DNA of 64,000 bases from Bubalus kerabau (Eukaryota; Chordata; Mammalia; Artiodactyla; Bovidae), in NCBI RefSeq assembly GCF_029407905.1, contig NC_073637.1, positions 51,460,501-51,524,500 of the forward strand. The letters run 5' to 3'. This document shows positions 11,696-21,599 of the stretch, one piece after another. The first letter of the stretch is position 1. Each line of letters begins with the position of its first letter. The notes beneath the pieces were generated by a model, which was not told where the DNA came from, ran no database searches, and was given only the letters and a program-made list of their open reading frames with translations. A program made the position numbers and the translations under genes.

Positions 11696-12097
11696 AAGAC
11701 AAACATATAATATAACTTATATGTGGAATCTAAAAAAAGAATGATACAAAAATACAAATTAACATATTTACAAAGCAGAAATAGATTCAGAGACATAGAA
11801 AACAAACTTATGGCTACCAAAGCGGGTAGCAGGGGTCGGGGGAGAGATAAATTAGGAGTTTGGAATTAACATATATACAGTACTATACATAAAATAGATG
11901 AACAAGGACTTGCTATATAGCACAGGGAACTATACTCAATATCTTATGATAATCTCTAATGGAAAAGAATTTGAAAAATATATGTATATATACACACATA
12001 TGTGTAACTGAAGTATTTCACTGTATACTTGAAGTTAACACAACAATATAAATAATTGTACTTCAATTAAAAATAAATTTTAAAAATCTAAAAAAAA

Positions 12098-12725
12098 AGA
12101 ACTTCTAGAAATAAAAAATGCAATAAATGAAAGTATAACCTCAATGGATAATTTTTAAAGAAGACTTGCCATAGCTGAAGAGAGAACAGGAACTGAAAGA
12201 TTAGTTAGAAATAATTATCTTTAAGTTAGCAGAGAGAAATTTAAAAATGGAAAATATATAGAATAGGTTAGAAGACAAGGAAGAGTAAGTGTTAAGTTCT
12301 AAAGTGTGACTAATTGGTTTTCCAGAGAAGGTGGAAAGAATAGGGGAGAGGAAACACATTAAAACATAGTGAATAAAAATTTATTGAACTATCTGAACTG
12401 AGAAAGAAATAGATTTAAGATTCTCAATAGATCTCAAAGAGGACTAGAAATAATAATTATTCCAATTTATCACATTAAAGTGAAGTTTCAGCATGCCAGA
12501 GACAAAGTGAACAATCTTAAAAGTCAACCAAAAATAATGTCAACCAGAGCCAAAAATACAGGTTGCCTTCAAGAGTGGTGTGTGGATTAATATTTAATCT
12601 ATAAAAGACATAGAGGAGTCAGAGACAAATTACAAAAAAAAAAATAATTGATAATCCATTGAAAACAGCCTTCAATAATGTTGGCAAAGAGAAATAAGAC
12701 AAATGAAAACTGAGAAAATGCAATG
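12098..12725 (+). mobile_element. Old L1 ORF1-region fragment
   Basis: Landmarks such as GAACTTCTAGAAATAAAAAA, TAATTGGTTTTCCAGA and GACAAAGTGAACAATCTTAA are in the order expected of the coiled-coil and RNA-binding part of a mammalian L1 ORF1. It is strongly decayed with no long open frame. It probably belongs to an older L1 that was split by the 7640-12098 element. Confidence 0.5.
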
Positions 12726-12875
12726 CCTGAGACATTGTTCAGTTCAGTTCAGGCACTCAGTTGTGTCCCACTCTTTGTGACCCCATGAACTGCAGCACGC
12801 CAGGCCTCCCTGTCCATCACCATGACACATTGTAGGTGTTTAGTAAATATTTCTTTGTAAGTCAGATTCTTTGAA
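12715..12875 (+). mobile_element. L2-like 3' end, split by a short BovB
   Basis: CAATGCCTGAGACATTG (12721-12737) continues after the BovB insert as TAGGTGTTTAGTAAATATTT. Together they resemble the conserved L2 3' terminus (a GCCTGGCACATAGTAGGTG-type sequence). The piece is short, so confidence is modest. Confidence 0.4.
12738..12826 (-). mobile_element. BovB 3' end, very short insertion, copy C
   Basis: Only about 89 bp of BovB 3' terminus are present (minus strand, ending CTGAACTGAACTGAA). ACATTG is repeated at 12732-12737 and 12827-12832, consistent with a severely 5'-truncated insertion. Confidence 0.82.
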
Positions 12876-12978
12876 GCCTAATTCAATAACTCTTCCTTTA
12901 CTAATATTCTTAGAGAATATTTTTAGAGAACAGCTGCAATTCTTGTTCAGTTTGTATCTAAGATACATAGACCAGCCA

Positions 12979-14041
12979 TCAGTTCAGTTCAGTTGCTCAG
13001 TCATTACTGACTCTTTGTGACCCCGTGGACTGCAGCATGCCAAGCCCCCCTGTCCATCATAATTCCCAGAGCTTACTCAAACTCATGTCCACTGAGTAGG
13101 TGATGCCATCCAATCATCTCATCCTCTGTCATCCCCTTCTATTCTTGCCCTCAATCTTTCCCAGTATCAGGGTCTTTTCAAATGAGTCAGTTTTTCTCAT
13201 CAGGTGCCCAAAGTATTGGAGTGTCAGCTTCAGCATCATTCCTTTCAATGAATATTCAGGACTGATTTCCTTAGCATGGACCAGTTGGATCTCCTTGCAG
13301 TCCAAGGGACTCTCAAGAGCCTTCTCCAACACCACAGTTCAAAAGCATCAATTTTTCAGCACTCAGTTTTCTTTATAGTAGAACTCTCACTTCCATACAT
13401 GACTACTGGAAAAACCATAGCTTTGACTAGATGGACCTTTGTTGACAAAGTAATGTCTCTGCTTTTTAATATGCTGTCTAGGTTGGCCATAGCTTTCCTT
13501 CCAAGGAGTAAGCCGCTTTTAATTTCATGGCTGCAATCACCATCTGCAGTGATTTTGTAGCCCCCCAAAATAAAGTCTGTCACTGTTTCCATTGTTTCCG
13601 CATCTATTTGCCATGAAGTGATGGGACCAGATGCCATGATCTTAGTTTTCCGAATGTCGAGTTTTAAACCAACTTTTTTTATTCTCCTCTCTCACTTCTA
13701 TCAAGAGGCTCTTCTTCACTTTCTGCCATAAGAGTGGTGTCATCTGCATATATGACGTTAATGATATTTCTCCTGGCAATCTTGATTCCAGCTTGTGCTT
13801 CATCTAGCCCAGCATTTCTCATGATGTATTCTGCATATAAGTTAAATAAGCAGGCTGGCAATATAAAGCCTTGACGTACTCCTTTCCCAATTTGGAATCA
13901 GTCCGTTGTTCCATGTCCAGTTCTAACTATTGCTTCTTGACCTGCATATAGATTTCTCAGGAGGCAGATCAGGTGGTCTGGTATTCCCATCTCTTTAAGA
14001 ATTGTCCACAGTTTGTTGTCATCTACACAGTCAAAGGCTTT
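12979..14041 (-). mobile_element. BovB, 5'-truncated, copy D
   Basis: Minus strand: starts inside the RT domain near 14041 (AAAGCCTTTGACTGTGTAGA) and runs to the 3' terminus at 12979. The RT box is present as YADDTTLMAE (near 13750). A small deletion after it removes several codons, and stops break the frame. The 5' edge directly abuts a SINE stub, with no clean target-site duplication seen. Confidence 0.9.
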
Positions 14042-14098
14042 CTTGACCCAGGTATTGAACCCTGATCTTCTGCATTGCAGGCAGAGTCTTTATGGTCT
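14042..14098 (-). mobile_element. Bov-tA SINE head stub
   Basis: The minus strand shows only the tRNA-like part: GCCTGCAATGCAGAAGATCA and a B-box-like GGTTCAATACC followed by TGGGTCAAG. The body is replaced by BovB copy D at the junction 14041/14042, so this is a chimera created by insertion, template jumping or deletion. Confidence 0.7.
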
Positions 14099-14193
14099 GA
14101 ATGAGGGTGGCAGAAAGGGGCCCAAGCTTCCCTGCCTCCAGGCAAGGGATAGTGTAATCTCAGCTGAGGAATGATAACTCCTTCTTCATAGCC

Positions 14194-15492
14194 TGTTGGG
14201 GGCCAGAGTGAGGCACTCCGCTCGTGGCAAAGGTCATGAGGAAGGAGGCGCGACATACGCAAAGGCAGGATCAAGCCTCAGGTGTCCCCCTGGAAATCCT
14301 CGAGCATCTACCCCCATAACCAGAGCCCCTGCCTGCTTTACTACTTTGTGCTCCCACCTACACCTCTGACTTTACGGGGGGCTGTCCCCCACCACCTCTT
14401 TTAGAGAAGGAGTTAACCTAGAGCTCCAGTTAATAAAAATTCCTGGGAGTGACAAGAGTGTTTTAACCTACAAACTCCTCTGAAGTTTCTCTAGCCTGCC
14501 TGACAGGCTTGTCCGGCCACATGTGATTGCTCACAGCCTCCCGATCGTGAGAGGCACGAGATGCTTTAAACCTTCTAAAAACAGGTTCCTTAGAAAGGTT
14601 AGAAAACTATTAGTATAAGTATAATGGGCTGATTAGAAATTGTATTGGTGAAGGGTTTTTCATTTGTTGAGCCAATGTTTGTTGCTAAGTCTCCACATCC
14701 CCTGCCCTTACACACATTAATGAATATATAGAAGAAATAAGTATTAACCTTTGATATTAATCATGTTAGACCTTAGGCTAAGTAAATTCTTTCCTTAACT
14801 AAAACCCACTACACCCTCACCCTATAGGAATGTAACTTTATTTGGGTAGCGTCTCTTTTAAGAATAATCACCCCTGGAGAAATAAATGTCCTGGTTGACT
14901 GACCGCTGTCACAAGGAGAGGGTCATAAATTGTCAGCAGGCCCCCTGGCCAGAAGATGATGTAACACCCCTAAGACCTCTGTATACATTTGTATGAAGCA
15001 CCTGACTTTGATAAAAGTCAGGACTGCTGACCCCGCGGTACTTTTGCATAACATCTCAGTGTATAAAAGTAGACCATGGAAAATAAAGAATTGGGATCAG
15101 TTTCTCAAAATACTGGTCTCCCCATGTCACTTTCTCTCTCACTCTGGCAGAGTCTCCATCTGGAGCACGGAACCCGCCATGCTTACTAATTATGCCTGGG
15201 CTTCTAAGATCCGACCGGGGAGGCCTCAGTGTCTCCTCTCCTTTGGGAGAACGGAAGGATGCCTGCGGCCTACGTAAGTGGTGCAAACTTCTTGTCTTGA
15301 AGTTTTATTGGTCTCCCGCGTAAACCAAGCTACTCAGCCTCTTTTCTCCACTGAATTTTCCTACTGAGCTATCCTCATTCTATTACTCTTTACATCTCTA
15401 ATTAATATCTAATTGAAGCTATTGTATCCTGATCCTCACCAACACCGTCCCCGCTTCGAATACCCTGGATCAGCCGGGGCTGGACCCCGGCA
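14194..15492 (+). mobile_element. Solo LTR of a class II (ERVK-like) endogenous retrovirus
   Basis: The 1299-bp element starts TGTTGGGGGCC and ends GGACCCCGGCA, imperfect inverted termini with the canonical TG...CA. The host hexamer ATAGCC is exactly duplicated at 14188-14193 and 15493-15498; a 6-bp duplication is characteristic of class II retroviral integration. A TATA box (15062-15069) and AATAAA (15082-15087) give plus orientation. No gag, pol or env follows on either side, so it is a solo LTR left by LTR-LTR recombination. Base composition is more GC-rich than its surroundings. The specific bovine LTR family is not asserted. Confidence 0.93.
15062..15087 (+). promoter_or_regulatory. LTR TATA box and polyadenylation signal
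   Basis: TATAAAAG at 15062-15069 is followed 12 bases later by AATAAA (15082-15087). Their order implies a very short distance between promoter and poly-A signal, with U5-like sequence to 15492. Whether it is still active cannot be judged. Confidence 0.6.
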
Positions 15493-15544
15493 ATAGCCTT
15501 CATTCCATCCTTCCCCCTCGCCTGTCCTTTTTGGCTTGGCCAAT

Positions 15545-16646
15545 GGAAAAAGTCTACAAGATGGCAGAGTAGAAGGACATGAGCTCATCTTCTCCTGCAA
15601 GAACTCCAAAATTACAACTCAGAGCTGAACAAGCATTGACAGGAGAATGTTTGATCCCACCAAAAAAAGATACCCCATGGTGGGGGGTGGGGAGTTGAAA
15701 TCACATTTAGAATAAACCCCATACCCACCAGAGACCCTCGGGAGGGCTCAAATAAACCTTATGCCTGGCAGGACCCAGAGATCCCACAGACTGAGCCAGA
15801 ACTGTGTTTGAGTTTCTCCTGTGGAGGTATGAGTCATCAGTGGTCTGCCTCGGGGAGGGGGCTCTGGGTGCAGCAGACCTGTGTGTGGCATAAGCCCTCT
15901 TGGAGGAGGTTGCCATTAACCCCATCATAGAGCCACCAGAACTTACACAGGGCTGGGGAAACAGACTCTTGAAGAGCGCGAACAAAACCTTATGTGCACC
16001 AGGACCCAGGAGAAAGGTGCAGTGACCCCAAAAGAGACTGACCCAGACTTGCCTGTGAGTGTCCAGAAATTTCTGGTGGAAGCATGGGTGGGTGGTGGCC
16101 TACTGCAGGGTCTGGGGCATTGAGTCATCTGTGCATGCATGAACCTTTTGAAGGAGGTCTCCATGATCTTCATTACCTCCACACAACAGCCACACCCATC
16201 AACAGAAAATTGAATTGAAGATTTACTGAACATGGCCCCACCCTTCAGAACAAGATCCAGTTTCCCCCTCAGTCAGTCTTTCCCATCAGGAAGCTTCCAT
16301 AAGCCTCTTATCCTTATCCATCAGAGGGCAGACAGAGTGAAAACCACAATCACAGAAAACTAACCAAACTGATCACATGAACCACAGCCTTGTCTAACTC
16401 AATGAAACTATGAGCCATGCTGTGTAGGGCCACCAAATATGGATGGGTCATGGTGGACAGTTCTGCCAAAACGTGGTCCACTGGAGAAGGGAATGGCAAA
16501 CCACTTCAGTATTCTTGCCTTGAGAACCCCATGAACAGTATGAAAAGGCAAAAAGATAGGACACTGCAAGATGAACTCCCCAGGTCAGTAGGTGCCCAAT
16601 ATGCTACTGGAGATCAGTGGAGAAATAACTCCAAAAAGAATAAAGA
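15545..16646 (+). mobile_element. BovB-type 5' leader without a LINE body, copy E
   Basis: From about 16309 to 16646 this matches, base for base in most places, the leader of copy I (about 23440-23755): CACAGCCTTGTCTAACTCAA, GTCCACTGGAGAAGGGAATG, ATGCTACTGGAGATCAGTGG. It stops where the coding region should begin. Upstream (15545-16308) is a GC-richer leader starting CAAGATGGCAGAGTAGAAGG, a start resembling ruminant L1 5' ends, with tandem monomers. LINE copies normally lose the 5' end; a copy with only the 5' end points to later deletion or recombination. Confidence 0.7.
15715..16190 (+). repeat. Tandem imperfect monomers (about 230 bp) in a LINE leader
   Basis: One unit (about 15745-15970) and the next (about 15985-16190) share ordered landmarks: ACCTTATG, CAGGACCCAG, GACTGA(G/C)CCAGA, GAGTCATC, a GTGTGGC/GTGCATGC block, CTT(T/G)GGAGGAGGT-like sequence, and CATTA. 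A partial unit end (CCACCAGAGACCCTCGGG) precedes the first. The arrangement resembles the promoter monomers of some L1 5' UTRs. Confidence 0.6.
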
Positions 16647-17219
16647 AACCAGCCATTTATGGTCCAAATACTGGTGACTTTGAAGAGTGGCAAGTTACAT
16701 AGTTATCCCATATTTGAAGTGACTGTGGTCCAGAAAATTAGCATATGGCTATTCTCATCCCAGATACTAATGACTTGGGACAATATTATACCAGTCTCAA
16801 GAATATAGGAAGTTTCATTTGCTTCCGATGTTAGACAAGCAATGCTCAGCATTGTTGATTACCACTTAGTGTTACCAAACACCAATACCCCACTGTTCAT
16901 ACCAACTCATAATAATCAGATATTTGGAAAATCATTCACACAAAAATTCTAAAAGAATAAATAAAATTGAATTTTTGAAGTTATAATAATTGTCTATGTG
17001 TTATATTCAGGAGCAAATATTTGGTGTGCATTGTTATTTATGTAGACATGTTTTTAAATATTACTATGATTTGGCTATATGTTCAATTAAGACACTAGTT
17101 TTTTGTATGCATTTGTATCTGTGTATGTTGTGTGTGTATATGTGTATATGTCTATAATATAATGTATTCCAGAAAAGAAGGGAGGAAGACATTTTGAAGT
17201 GGGTGATTTCTTTGTGCTT
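16647..17219. other. Unassigned DNA with a TG-rich patch
   Basis: No recognised feature except an imperfect TG/TA-rich stretch near 17100-17160 (GTATGTTGTGTGTGTATATG). Confidence 0.35.
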
Positions 17220-17402
17220 CCTGATTTAGATGTTTCACAAAATATGTGCACAGCTCTACTCAATACTCTATAAAGGCCTGTATGGGAAAAGAATCTAAAA
17301 AAGAGTGGTTATATGTATAGCAGATTCACTCTGCTGTACAGCAGAAAGCAATGCAACATTGTAAACCAACTCTACTTAAATAAAGTTTTTGTTTTTTAAA
17401 AA
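17220..17402 (+). mobile_element. L1 3' UTR end fragment
   Basis: GATTCACTCTGCTGTACAGC (17323 onward) and GCAACATTGTAAACCAACTC then AATAAAG plus an A-rich tail form the standard 3' terminus of artiodactyl L1s on the plus strand. The piece is strongly 5'-truncated. Confidence 0.75.
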
Positions 17403-17751
17403 AAGAAAGAATTGACTTTTATATCATGCATCATACAAAGCAGCTTTGTATCTGACTCATTTCATCTTTACCAAAATGCTTTATGACTGTCAAGGAGCTT
17501 ATTGAAAGTTTCATTTTTCAAAAAGCAAGTAAGTAGATATTCAGAAAAATTACATGACTTACTCAAGGTCATATTGCCATAAGAAGAGGTGCTCAGAGTG
17601 ATATGCAAAGACTGTTTCCAAAGGCATTAAGGGAAGAACATTTGGTGTCAGGAGACTGCACTCAATATGTGGGTCTTTCAACATGTCAAGCCTTGTAGTC
17701 ACTGGTGATATAGAGAAAAACAAAGGCAGGTACTTTCATTAAGATGCTGTT

Positions 17752-17899
17752 AGACAGAGGATGAGTTGGTTGGATGGCATCACCGACTCAATGGACATGA
17801 GTTTGAACAAATCTGGGAGATAGTGAAGAACAGGGAAGCCTAGTGTGATGCAGTGCATGGGGTCACAAAGAGTTGGGCATGACTTAGCAACTGAACAAC
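17752..17899 (+). mobile_element. BovB 3' end, older type, copy F
   Basis: Short 3' terminal piece (GGATGGCATCACCGACTCAA ... GCAACTGAACAACAAG). Its terminus is GAACAAC rather than repeated GAACT, shared with copies at 49152 and 57447. A short AAGAT on either side may be a duplication but is weak. Confidence 0.82.
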
Positions 17900-17929
17900 A
17901 AGATATTACAGGGCTCTGAAGACCAGGCA

Positions 17930-19210
17930 GCAGTGGAGAGATCACAGTGAGGCTCTGAGAGCCGTTAAAAAAGGAAATGAAAATAAATTCCCACATATAT
18001 ACAGAATGGGTAAAATGCAAACACTGACAATACCAAATGCTGATGAGGATGTAGAGCAACAGAAACTCCTCATTGTTGGTGGCACAGTCACTGAAAGAAT
18101 GCTTGGGAGTTTCCTGCAAAGCTAAACATAGTTTTATTACACAATTCAGCAACATGCTCCTGGGTATTCACCCAGATGAGTTGAAAACACAAAAAACTTG
18201 CACACAAAGGCTTATAGCAGCTCTATTCATAAGTACTCAAACCTGGAAGGAACCCAGTGGGCTCCAATAGATGAATGGATAAGCAAAATGTGGTACATCC
18301 ATACCATGGAATATTTACTCACTGATAAAAAGAAATGAACTATCAAATCACAAAAAGACATAGAAGAACCTCAGATGCAAATTTCTAAGGGAAAGAAGCC
18401 AGCCTGCAAATGCTACATACTTTTTGATTCCAGTTATATGACATCGTGGAAAAGGAGAAACTATAGAGACAGTGAAGGCAATGGCACCCCACTCCAGTAC
18501 CTCTTGCTTGGAAAATCCCACAGACGGAGGAGCCTGTTAGGCTGCAATCCATGGGGTTGCTAAGAGTCAGACACGACTGAGTGACTTCACTTTCACTTTT
18601 CACTTTCATGCATTGGAGAACGAAATGGCACCCCACTCCAGTGTTCTTGCCTGGAGAATCCCACGGACGGAGGAGCCTGTTAGGCTGCAATCCATGGGGT
18701 CGCTAAGAGTCAGACACGACTGAGCGACTTTACTTTCACTTTTCACTTTCATGCATTGGAGAAGGAAATGGCAGCCCACTCCAGTGTTCTTGCCTGGAGA
18801 ATCCCAGGGACGGGGGAGCCTGGTGGGCTGCCGTCTATGGGGTCGCACAGAGTCGGACACGACTGAAGTGACTTAGCATAGAGATAGTAAGAATATCAGT
18901 GGTCAAAAATGGTGAAGGGAATGAATAAGTGGATTTTACAGGGATCTTAGGGCAGTGACACTATTCTGTATGCTGCTGTAATGTGGATATGAATTTGAGT
19001 AGATCCATAGAACTGTAAAACAGAGTGAACCCTAATGTAAACTGTGGACTTTAGTTAATAACATTGCATTGATATTGATTCATTAATTATAACAAATGTA
19101 TGACACTAATGCAAGCTGTTAATAATAAAGGAAATTGTGAATGGGTTGGGGAAGGCAGGGTAAAGGGGAAGTTTGTTTTTTAGATAAAATCTTTATCTAA
19201 GAAATAAATT
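17930..19210 (+). mobile_element. L1 3' part, interrupted by a Bov-A2 array
   Basis: 17930-18473 and 18878-19210 join into a plus-strand L1 ORF2 end and 3' UTR. Landmarks are AGATGAATGGATAAGCAAAA, GGTACATCCATACCATGGAA, TTAGGGCAGTGACACTATTC and AACCCTAATGTAAACTGTGG. The ORF is decayed. The 3' UTR type is an older mammalian one than that at 42635-43745. Confidence 0.82.
18474..18877 (+). mobile_element. Three-unit Bov-A2 SINE
   Basis: Three tandem Bov-A units begin at about 18474, 18616 and 18759, each starting GA(A/G)GGAAATGG-like sequence. The first two end with the linker CACTTTTCACTTTCATGCAT. The last ends GACTGAAGTGACTTAGCA. The L1 target ATAGAGACAGT/ATAGAGATAGT flanks the array (18463-18473 and 18878-18888, one mismatch), so the trimer appears to have inserted as one unit. 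The usual Bov-A2 is a dimer. Confidence 0.92.
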
Positions 19211-20930
19211 TTATTAAATATTAATTTTTGAAAAAGGTCATGGGCAAGTGCAAGGGACAAACAGAAGACAGTGATAGGGGTCAGAAAACAGGGGGGTGTC
19301 CATCCCATACTTAGGGCTATTATAGATATGGAGAACCTTTTCTGTCACACGAGAGTGTTTAATGGAATCTGCATAAGCAAGAGCATCTGTTCTGGACACT
19401 CTAAGAACCAGTGTATCTCTGGTATTAAGGCAGGCAGGTGAGAACTGGATTTTTATCATCTGACTTCAAATCCAAGACCCCTTTCTTTACTGCAGGTTAC
19501 TGATATAATCACCACAAATTGCAAGGTGAATATAAACATGGAAGAGAGTTCTGGAGAAATTGGCCAAATGTAAAAATTATTCTGAAGGAGAACTTATAAA
19601 GTAGATACATTGTTCAGAATGGACTTTGTTTTATTCAACTGGTCCACCGCTCTTTTTTTCTTAAAAAAAAATATTCTGCAAACAAATTCAAATGTCTGGC
19701 AGTCAGACTCATGGCTCCCTGAGAATGTTATGCTTGAGGGGAAACAATAAGGGAATGGAAGGTACTCTGGAATGTAACTTTCCCAGCTAAAAAGTGCTAA
19801 CTAGATCAGTGTTTTGAATAAACTCCAGTAGATGGAGCGAGAGAGTAGGCAGCAGCATGTTTTTCTGGGTGCATTTTGAAATAAAGCAGCCGTATTTTCA
19901 ACAGCTCAGAGTCTGTGTGATTTCTGGCAAGACGTTTAGCAGAGGAGGAGAGCAGACAGTTTTATAGCCTCTGTCACTCTTCTTGGCAGAGTCAGAAGAC
20001 CCTCTGGTCTATTGGACTTGAGGATTCCGCTCCTCTAGAAATGTTTGATGGCAGCCAAGTGACTGCACGTTCCAAGACCCTTGAAAAGGACTCTTCTGCG
20101 TCACTCAGATGGTCTGTGCGCTAGACGGCCTTTCCAGCTCTGTGACTGATGGCAGACAGCTAGACTAAAATCTGTTGAGCTTTTCTGCTTTTGCCAGAGG
20201 AAGCTACTAGAGCATTTTGATTTTTTAAAAGGCTACCAAAACAAACAAATAAGAAATATGACTCACATTGAGACAGAGAAACAATATTTTTATTCATAAC
20301 TGTAAGTGCAACATTTACTAGTAGCTCATCTTGAGTTTTTATTTTTTTCAATTAACCACTTTCTAGAATGAGACAGAGCAACATAATGGAGGACAGTATA
20401 GAGTTTAAGAAAATATCTGAGTGAATATATTATGAATTGAGGCTGGATACCTATGTAGTTATAGAGTTACATTGTGCTAGAGAGCTGTCCCTTTCCTCAC
20501 ACCACCAAATTATAAAGGAAAAGTCAGGGGCCTTAGTGAATTTTCTGACTGCCTACCACTTCCTCTAGGAGCCAAGAACCATGGAGATGTAAATTATATG
20601 TATTATATATGTATGTGTGTATAGTCAGTTTTCTACATAGGATAGTATCTGAATTTATAGTTTCAAGAATAATTCCACTTTCTCATTGAGTAAGTATTCA
20701 CATTTTTTCACTATCTGCCAAGTCATACTTCTTATTTTTAAGGCAGCTTCTTGCTCTACCGTTCTTACTGTAGCTTCCTTTTTATAAGGTCAACTTTTGA
20801 TTAATAACATATGAATTGTTTTTGATTTCTTTCCATAACCTGTGAATAGTTATTGCCCCAAAGTCACTCAGTCAGCAAATAATTTGAGGAAAATAGCATA
20901 TGAATGGGTTTATTAAGAAGTATTTAATGC
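19211..20930. other. Unassigned, apparently single-copy DNA
   Basis: No transposon is recognised. The part near 19800-20200 is less AT-rich than its surroundings and lacks repeat hallmarks, so it could contain a conserved noncoding element or an old exon, but no coding frame or splice structure is evident. Confidence 0.35.
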
Positions 20931-21390
20931 CTATTACATATCAGGTATAAAGGGATATAAAAGTGAAAAAAAAAAATAAAGGCCCTTTGCTCTGGAGGCT
21001 CAAGATCAAAACAGGCAAGCCCATGTGAAAGAATTACATTCATTTAAACAATGCTGTAATCAAGGTGTGAGTAAGGCATCATGGGAGCTCATAGGAGAAA
21101 ACACTTAACTGTGCATGAATTTCACTGGAGGTGATATTGGGCTAAGTATTAAAAGATTAGCAGAAATTTATCAATTGGTCCAGGGAATAAATGATATTAA
21201 TGACCATGAAAGTGGCATGGACAAAAGTTAAATTGTATCTGATTTGTGAAAGGGAAGTGATTTGTAGTGGTTAGAATACTGGCTAAATGTGGCACGAAGA
21301 GGGACATTAGACTTAAAAACATAGGGGGTACAAAACTTGAAAGGCTTTATCAGATTGCCTGAGGATCCAAACTTAATTCACTGTTGTCCA
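20930..21390 (-). mobile_element. Possible L2 remnant
   Basis: AATGCCTATTACATATCAGG, an interior rich in GG(A/G)-type words and GAAAGGCTTTATCAGATTGC with AACTTAATTC resemble the reverse complement of L2 3' sequence in order, but divergence is high. Confidence 0.3.
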
Positions 21391-21599
21391 ATAGCATTTA
21401 CTGCAAAGATAGAAATGTTCTGTAATCTGTATTGACCAATATGGCAGAGATTAGCTACATGAGGTTGTTTAGCAGTTAAAATGCAGCTAGTGAGACTGAG
21501 GCAATTCATTTTTTATTTTGCTTAAATTTAGATTTAAATAACTGCTTCTGTAGTAGCAACTGTATTGGAAAGAACTGTTTGAATACTGGCAAAACTATT

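Larger units (their letters stand above)
7640..12098 (+). mobile_element. L1 3' part, interrupted by BovB and a dimeric SINE
   Basis: Blocks 7640-7966, 11093-11359 and 11696-12098 join into a plus-strand L1 covering the ORF2 C-terminus (AAATGCAAATCAAAACTACA; GCATTATTTACAATA; ATTACTCAGTCATAAAAACG) and 3' UTR, ending in an A-rich tail. The gaps are filled by a BovB and a SINE, each flanked by a duplicated L1 target. The L1 therefore predates both. Its ORF is not intact. Confidence 0.88.

Noticed and set aside
15056..15286. Open stretches on both strands in the LTR as coding sequence
   Set aside because: They lie in the LTR around the TATA/AATAAA signals, have no domain and are probably by-products of composition.
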